DNA of 64,000 bases. Origin: Agrypnia vestita (lineage: Eukaryota; Arthropoda; Insecta; Trichoptera; Phryganeidae). This document shows positions 53,390 through 62,300 of the stretch, one piece after another. The DNA lies in assembly GCA_016648135.1 (NCBI GenBank), contig JADDOH010001545.1, positions 124,001 to 188,000 of the forward strand, read 5' to 3'. How positions within the stretch are numbered: position 1 is the stretch's first letter; each line of letters starts with the position of its first letter. The position numbers and the translations under genes were made by a program. The notes beneath the pieces were generated by a model that saw only the letters and a program-made list of their open reading frames with translations, made no database searches and had not been told where the DNA came from.

Positions 53390-56300
53390 ATATACATATA
53401 TATATATAGTATTAAGGCACCTGCAGTAAAATGAAATTTTGTGTCATAAAACCATATGACAAAAATGTTATCTTATAACTGTACCAGTTTATAAATGATG
53501 ATGTAGAGCATGCTGGCCTTATTTGTTCATTTACAATTAAATTAAAGCCATTAAAATAAAATGTTGAAATTTGGAAATCAAGTGTGTGAAAAATTATATG
53601 TTGCTTACTGATATTAAAATAATGCATACTAGTGGCGATTTGGCTTCCAGGTTTGACAAGTAATTACTGTATAAAAATGTTAAACTTATTCTTTATGCTA
53701 GCACTAACTAAGATTTGTCACAGAGAGTTTCATATTTTTTGTTGCAAAAGTTTTCTTACAAACCCTGAAGATCATATATATACTTCTTGAACTTCAATTC
53801 TGCCTCCCTTTTCCAAGAAACATATTGAAAAGTATCTGAAAACATTATTTTCAGATATTTGATAACAATTAATAGAGTTAACAATAGAATAAAGATTCAT
53901 TTTATAACATTTCAGATGACATTCCTTATGAATTTGATGAAAAGGATCCGAGCAAGTTGGATCGATATGGACGCATCCTTCTACATGGAAAAGGCTATGA
54001 CAGATGGTTCGATAAATCTTTTACACTCTGCTTTGGCTCAAATGGAAGGGTAAGGTCTTCTTCTATACATTCTGTATAGTGTGCACATTTTCAATTATGA
54101 CAGTGACAGTTTTATTCCAACACTATTGCATATTGAGTGCTTTGTGATTTCTGTAATAATATCACTGATACATCCGGATGATGAATGTGACAATTGAAAA
54201 TAAAATGAAACCGCTTTTTTATATTGAATATGGTATATTATGTCACTCAAGTATCTCTCAAACAGGTACTCAAATATGTACCTGTTTGAGAGATACAGCA
54301 TCAAATAAGTTTGCAATTGTGGTTTTGTTGGACTTGCACAAATGGTATCGAATTAGTAGAGTAATCCATGTATTGTGGCTAAGATTACATAAAATGGTTG
54401 ACTGTATCTGGAACATTTACAGTAACTTATTGAAGTCTATCATTTCAATCTCCCCATCCTAAAGATAACAAGGTTGTTATATAATGCACTAAATATAGAG
54501 GGAATTTACTTTTTAATGTATGTGTAAAGTTCTATAAGAAATATCAAGACATGTATTATATATTTAAATATTTCTATCATTATTGCAAAAGTATTAACTT
54601 TAATTTAATATACTTTGGATGAAGAACTAAGTAGATGTGTGTGAAACAAACGGTTTAAACACAGTACATTTAAAATAATATTAACCCTTACCACTCGAGT
54701 GCCGCCATAGAGGCGGCATGCATGGTTTGCTGTATTACTCGAGTGCAGCCGCTATGGCGGCAGGAAAATAAAGTCTTATTTCTAAATATTTTTTATATAT
54801 TTGGTTTTTTAGTTTTCTATATAATTTAACCAGAATCATATTAGTACAAGTAAATAGCAATAAGTTAAGGAATTTTATCAAGAAACGAGTAATAACATAT
54901 CAAAAAACTTTAGAATGGAAAGGGTTAACCCTTATTTTATATAATATTTTATCACAAATTCATTTGGGAGAAAAAAAGATGTGTGTAATTTTCTGAGAGT
55001 TATTAGATAATTTTCTCTTTCATCTTTTATCCTTATCATTCATATTCACTGACTTTACCATTTTACAAATTGATTTTTCAGGTTGGATTCAACTCTGAGC
55101 ACACGTGGTAAGTGTTTGTTTTCTTCCTTTTTTTATTGTTTACTTATCACTGGTTGCCCTGAAGTGAGGGGATGACTTAAGACCTGATGCAGTACATGAA
55201 GAATACTAACAAGGCCAACCAGCGTGACGGTATTCAAAACAAGCAAGTGACGAGTGTGTGGATATTGGGAAATTATCCAGTTTATTTTAAATACTTTTTG
55301 GATTAAAAATACCTAAAGCATTCCTTAGGAAATATTTTTGTATATTTATGTTCCCCAAAATTATTAGCACCATATTAACAAGTTTCTATAATTTTTAGCA
55401 TGTAGTATGTTAAATTAATTTAATTATTTTATTGTTACACCTTTTTATATAAATGATTTTAGAATTTTTAAAAAGTAAATACTAATTTTCACAGAATTTG
55501 TTTTGATTAAAGATAAGAAAAATTACACTGTTCATTAATAAAGTATGCTGCACCATAATTTTATCTAGCGTGTTTATAAATGCATGCGGCTGCAAAATAC
55601 ATAACATGTACATCGTAACTGACACAAATATTTGATTCCCAGTGGAGGACGACTTTTGAAGCTGTTATATGTATAACATTATATTTAATCTCCTTAGGGG
55701 TGATGCCGGAGTGATGTCTCACCTGTGGGAGATAGTAATCATGGACGAAGCTCTCTCGAACCTGTGGGTATTATGTAACTCCGACCAGAGAAAGATATCG
55801 CTTTTCTTATTATCTTCAGCATATTGTATCGTAATAGATGAAAGCACAACCTTCCTGCTCTTGATATTTAAATCCCTTTTCAGAGTATTGTGGAATGCGG
55901 GATAAAGGATATAACTATTATTACATGTATTATTGTAAATATTTATAGGAGCTAAAACATATATAAATAATATGTCGCTTTGTATGTGCCTATATGTATG
56001 CTTCTTGTATCCTTGTATATGCACTCTGCCCTACCTAACCGTTCTCGGCTGGATCCCAGGATGTCTCTCCGTTACTTAAACAACAATTATCCAAATGGCC
56101 ACTAATTGTTATAGGGCTGACGCTCCTGTCATGGGTCACCTCTGGGAGTACGTCATTTGGTCTGAATTGGACACGGGGTAATCTGCCTACATATTATTTT
56201 CATTTGCTAATGCTTTTGTATGCATCGCGTTGTAAATAACTTCACTGTTTCCCACGAGGTACACCTCGGGCCGACGAGAGTACCGTTTTGTAAATTTTCA

Positions 56301-59300
56301 CACAGTGCAATGCATATAAGAACATTAGCATCTGGTTTACTGCTTTTTTACTTATGATTTTATGCATGTTTAATTTTGTAACTTCAAAACGTCACAACAG
56401 CGACGTGCAGTCAGTACTTTGAAATAATCTGTACTTAACTAGAATTTATGGAAAATAAAAATGTATATCTCCTAGTATTCCTATGTTATTTATTATCATA
56501 CTGTTTAGATTTAAATGCATCATAGTGTTGTGACCGACAAATACATATTTAATTTCTCTTTTTATTCTTTTCTAAAATGCAGGGTGTCTCGTAGCTAGTA
56601 GTCTCGTAGCGAAATTCTTCATTCAATTTTGAATAGAAAATCCCTTTACACTTTGGGTGAAATGTCGACAGTTGTGGAGATAAGCAACATCAAAGATTTT
56701 TTCAATATTTCTAGCTTATCTTTTGTAAACGTTAGACCATCATGAAATTTATATTGAATATTAAAAATATGTTCGCTTTGATACAAATCAAATAAAATGA
56801 TTAAAAACCTTGCAGAAATTTAGAAATTCATTTGACTTGAATTAATGAATTTTCAATTTTTTAATTAAGTTACTACAGTGATAGTTCTACAGAAAAAAAA
56901 TTCATTAATATAGAGAAAAAAATGCAAGCTTTTATGTGGCTCTGTAAGTGTTGAAATTTCACCTAAAGTGTAAAGAATATTTTTTATGCAAAACTAAATG
57001 AAAAAGACTCCCCTGAAGTTTTTGCTACTAGCTAACGAGACACCCTGTATATTTTTTGAATAGTTTATTTCAATTTACTGACTGGCGCATATCTGGTCAC
57101 ACTTTATCCAAACCTGCTTTGTTTAATATTAATTATATTTAATATTGCTTTCAAATTAAGTTTATTCTTCCCCATTGTGCATTTCACAAGCACTTTGAAT
57201 ATGAATGTGCACCCACAGCACGGCACGCGCAAAGTACTCTTTTCAATTATACTTTTGTCAAAAAAATTGATTATTATTTAATTTCAAAATTTGCATTTTG
57301 GAAGAGTTTTTCAGAATTCGTTGTTTCGTGTAAATGTCATTAAATTCTGGCTAAGGCGAGCTATTATGTTCAATTCTTATTTTAAAAAAATAATAAATGC
57401 GTATTTAAATCATCATAAAAAACAAACAGGATTACTAAAATTTTAATCAGTCTAATGTTGAATTGTTTTTTATTTAAATTGGGAATGTAAAGTCTGTTTG
57501 AAAAACCGTCATATAATTTTGTCTGTCGCGCTAAATAATACACGGAAGTGCTATTTTTACTTGATTGTTTTTTTTATTAAAATTCGTAGTTAGGTGCCAC
57601 TAATTAAAAAAATTTTTTTTTCTTGAAGCTACATAACTAACATTTTTATTAGTACTTGTTTTATCACATTACCACTGTAGATTTTTATACTATAACAATT
57701 TATTTCGACTTATCGTACTAAGTATTTATTGCCTTACCCAAGGAAAATTATTATAAAATAAAATACTGAATTACATTGGGGTTTTGTTTGTTTTATTTCA
57801 TATTTCGATAGATTTTACAGCCGAAGGTACAAAAACAATGTAATATAATATCAATAAACTAAATAAAAAACATATTTGAAAATGAGCATCATTGGGAGCG
57901 CGGATTCGCCCAATGAGGCAAGGTGATTTGAACACAAATTTAGAGTGAACCAAGATTTATTGAAAAGATAACTTTCCAAAATCATAATCTACGAAACAAA
58001 GTCTTTCATTCGATATATGATTCGCAAAAAATATGAAATAAAAAGATAACAATAACCGAAAACAAGACTCACACACTACCAACAGAACTGAGAACTTTTA
58101 TGTGAATTTATTCAAAGATAGTACGTCATTTTTGAAAAAGTCTTTACTTCAAACTATTACAAAATAATAAAAAAAAAAAATAATCAACAACTTTAGACAC
58201 CGTTATTAGCAATTACATACTTCAATAAACAATAAAAAACCGTCTCACACCGTTCGTACCAATCATAGAAAAAATGGGTTACTTTTAATTCATTCTAAGA
58301 ATGAATTTTGACATTTTTACACTGTTCTGATTGTTTGAGAACCTTCATTCGTTCAGTAAGAATACATGCGAAGGGATTTTGAACTTTATTCCGTAATATT
58401 ATAATAGATAAATGGAAAAAAATGCACGCGGGTTCCAGCATACCAAAGGTTAAAGAGTTACATCACCCTGGGAGGGTAAAATTTAGTTAGAAATTGGGTA
58501 ATTTTTTACAAAGATATGATTCATTATTAAAAAAAATTTATTGGCACTTATTGACATAGGTACACATTAAAAATTATTATTTCATTATAAAATTTTTGTA
58601 GAATGAACAAAATGGCTGCATCATGTCTATTTCCATGGAGTGACATGATGCAGCCTCAGTGACTGACATACAACATTCCTTGGTGCAAACAGAAAAGTTA
58701 TTATGTGTAAAAACACCTTGTTCAAGACAGAAAAGAAGATGATGTACTTATTTAGTAGTAGTTATTTAGTAGTAGTTAAATATATAGTAGCATACAGATT
58801 TTTTAATCCGATAAACCATTTGTTAAAAACAATAGTTGAAAAAAAAATTAAACTGCTTCCAATTTCACAAAAAACATTATTTCCCAAATCGAAAATGCTA
58901 AACTGTGGATATTTCATTTCTTAATTAATAGTGCATGATCTTTTTTCTGTCTCGAACAAATAAGTGTACGGGAAATGTGGCACGTCAGTCATGGAGAAGG
59001 GGTTCCGTGGAAATAGGCATGACGCAGCCATTTTTTTTTTCAAAAATTTACAATAAAATAAATAGTTTAATATAAACCTCTTAATAAATGCCAATTAAAA
59101 AAAAAAAAAAAAACAATTAATCGTTTTTTTGTAAAAATTACCCAATTTTTACCTAAATTTTATTCTACCAGGGTGGTGGGAATAAAATTTTAATATAATT
59201 AAAACTTTATGCTTTGAATTATTGATAAAAATCAACACTTTCTGTTAAAATTAAATTTTCTTTAAAACAGTAATTTAATTGCATTTTACTCTATCCAGAT

Positions 59301-62300
59301 GGAATAGAAGGACATTTTTTTCTACAATCCAATATGTTATTTAGCACGAATACCTTCATGTTAAATATGAAAATATCATAGTCGAATTAGTAATGTCCGC
59401 TGAGAGAAATTTTACAAGTTCTTCATGTTTTATATTCACATTGAAATTACGTAAAACACCATTGTGTTTTACATGATTTCAATTATATTTTTGATCCCTT
59501 GATTGTAAAATTGACGGAGTTTTACTCTAAACATGTAGATTGATGTTTTTTTTTAATAACGAGTTTTGTACAATATACTGAGAAAAGCCTGATAATAGCA
59601 TGGTGTTATTAGCCTGCTGATGCCTGAATATTGTGTTGTGAAGTGTCAAGTATTATTGTTGTTGTGTACAAGCGCGATGTAGTCCCAGCACATGAAATAA
59701 TATTTCAAACAAAACCCATCTATGTAGACCTTTTTCCGTTTAAGAAAGACAATCAAATTAGTATGTGTAAGCCGTGCGTATGATGCACATTGTGTCGTGT
59801 TGGTGTTTATGTGTATGGACCTAGCACATCACCAATGTTTCACATTATTATCACATTATGTGCACCAACATAACGAAACATTGTGTTGATAATAATAATA
59901 ATTTGATTGTCTTTCTTAAATGGAAAGACCTATACCTCATTTTGGAATTGCTTAGTTATTGTGACATCTCATTTATTCATATATATATATGGAAATACTT
60001 CCAATAATGCTAGATACTTTTTTACAGCATAAACATCTTAGCTCATCCCCTCGTCCCAAAAATTCAATACTAGAATAATCTCAGGCTCCTAGAGTGGAAG
60101 TGAATTTTTGCAATTTAATTGGCTTCAATAATACATATCTATATTGTGGGAAGGGGAGTGTGTGCCTTTGTTTTGCACAGGGTCTTAGCAATATATGAAT
60201 CAGATGGTAATGGTCCTCAGTTATATACATTTATACCACGGGGAGGGGGTGGGTTCCTATATTTTGACCATTAAAATATTTTTCCTAAAGAGCATCTATT
60301 CACAGTTGGTTTAGGTACACAAATGGTGTAAGTTTATATAGAAAACAGACAGATTTTTTTATATGTATGTATATACAACATGTCACGTAATTAAGGCAAA
60401 CCCTGAAAGTTCTGTGTTTAGAATCGGGTAATAAATCGACTTCAGTCATTTTTAATTTTTTTTAAAATAGATATTTTTTTATTCTAAAAAAACAAGGGTA
60501 AACGAACAATTAAAATCATTGTCACCCCAAGAACAGCTGGGACATTGCAATATGAAACGTAGTTCAAAGTCACCAAAATATTATTCTCTCCCTTGCGGAA
60601 ACATAAATTCATGCAATAGAGCAAGACGGGAATAAAAATTGAATTAATTGAAAAAATTGAATTGACATAGGTTACCCCCAAAGTAGTTAGAACTATCATA
60701 TCTTGTACCCATGAAAGCCTTCGATTTAACATGTACATTTGAAATCATCCATAAAATATTTTATTGCAATTAATGAATTTGTTTTTATTAATTTAATTGA
60801 TTAGATGCTCTTGATTTTTCAAAATTTAAAATTCAATAAAATATCCAACTTATGTTTCTAATGCATTACTAAACTAAACAACCAAAACTTACGTTTTTTA
60901 ATACAAATGTTAGCTTGTTCTGAAGATTATGCCTGATTGTATAACCTTTGCATTTAATTAAACATAACTTTAGATTTATTCATTAAAGTAAGAGCCATTT
61001 AATTCTACACTTTTTTCCGTATCCGCTATATAATAAAAATCAGGTGAATAATAATTCTAGAATACTTTGTGTTATATAAATTATTTAATTTTTGTCCATA
61101 AAAATTTATTGAGGTTCTCGAAAAGGTGGATGTTGTTGCGAAGCAAGTTGGTTTATCAGTTCTGGTTGTTTGTCTGTATTTCTTCCATCAAAGATTTCAA
61201 TTTGTTGTTATCAACAGGAGCAGGACGTACTTGTTCCTCTTCACCTCTAAGATTTACGTTACTATTACTAAGTTTTTTAAACTGCATCATGAACAATTAC
61301 TTCATATTGATTAATGTTCAGAATGATATAATATAAAATCGGCCTTTATTTTCGAATACTAGGAAATGTAGATTTTTTGTTTTATTTATAATATAGTTTT
61401 AAGACAATTTATAGCATAGTTTTAGAACAATTTTATATTTTATTAATATATTCAGTTTATTACAGAAAGGTTCTAACCAAGTAATCATCCTAAAAAAATA
61501 AAGTCTAACCCATGCATTCTGATAGAAATGAATAATAAACACCCAAATTAACAGCTAATTCAGTTAATCTCTATGTGAGTGAGTTTGGTTAATTTAGTAG
61601 TGACTATTACGTAATGTCAGTACAACCATCTGAATAATTTCATTTATCTAACTCCTTTGACTTTGTAATCTTAATTAATGATAACCGAAGCTGACAATAT
61701 ATGTGTAGATGGATGCGAAACCTGAAGCTGGCAAAGAAAAACGAAGACTGAATGAGGTGTAAATGCGGCGTCTGACACTTATGAGAAAAATCTTCGTAGA
61801 AAATTGTGAAGAATGAATTGAGAGCTAATATGTTGATAATAAAATTAAAAAAAATTACTAAGCCAGTTCGGACACCTTAAATGTATGAGCGAGAAGAAGA
61901 TGGTTAAGAAAGAGTGACAAAGGCATCAAAACAGAGGGTGCCGGGAAACCCTGGCTTGATCAGATACCCAGATCTTTAAGGACAGCCCTGTAGAAGCTTC
62001 AACAATAGGCAAGCATGCACGAGAAAATGTTTTGAACGTGAACGATGGCACAATTAGATAAACCAAATGCGGTCAAAGCAAAAGTAGTGTGTTGGGATAG
62101 AAGACTGTGGCATTCTATAATTTCTTCCTAACAAAAATGGTATGATAGTTAGAGGGTCAGTTCTTATTACTTTACTATATCTTTGAAATTTTACAACACT
62201 TTAGGGTTGTTTTTGTCTCTTTTATTTCCTGATTTTTCATAAATTTTAATCTCATATTTCCTCACTTTAATACCTTAATTTATCTCAAGCCTATGATTTG

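Larger units (their letters stand above)
47804..53915 (+). other. CPT1 intron 7 (6.1 kb)
   Basis: A phase-1 intron with foldback B copy 4, a pogo-type duplicate, a partial MITE, a TA run, a piggyBac-like element and a CA microsatellite (listed). 47850-48970 is plain AT-rich sequence. The end of a further pogo-like repeat (ATAACCGAGTTCGACTGTAT) is near 52030-52050. Confidence 0.8.

Noticed and set aside
55768..55773. GTATTA as the donor of exon 10A
   Set aside because: It would join TGG to ATA TGA in exon 11 and stop translation; GTGGGT at 55764 keeps the frame.
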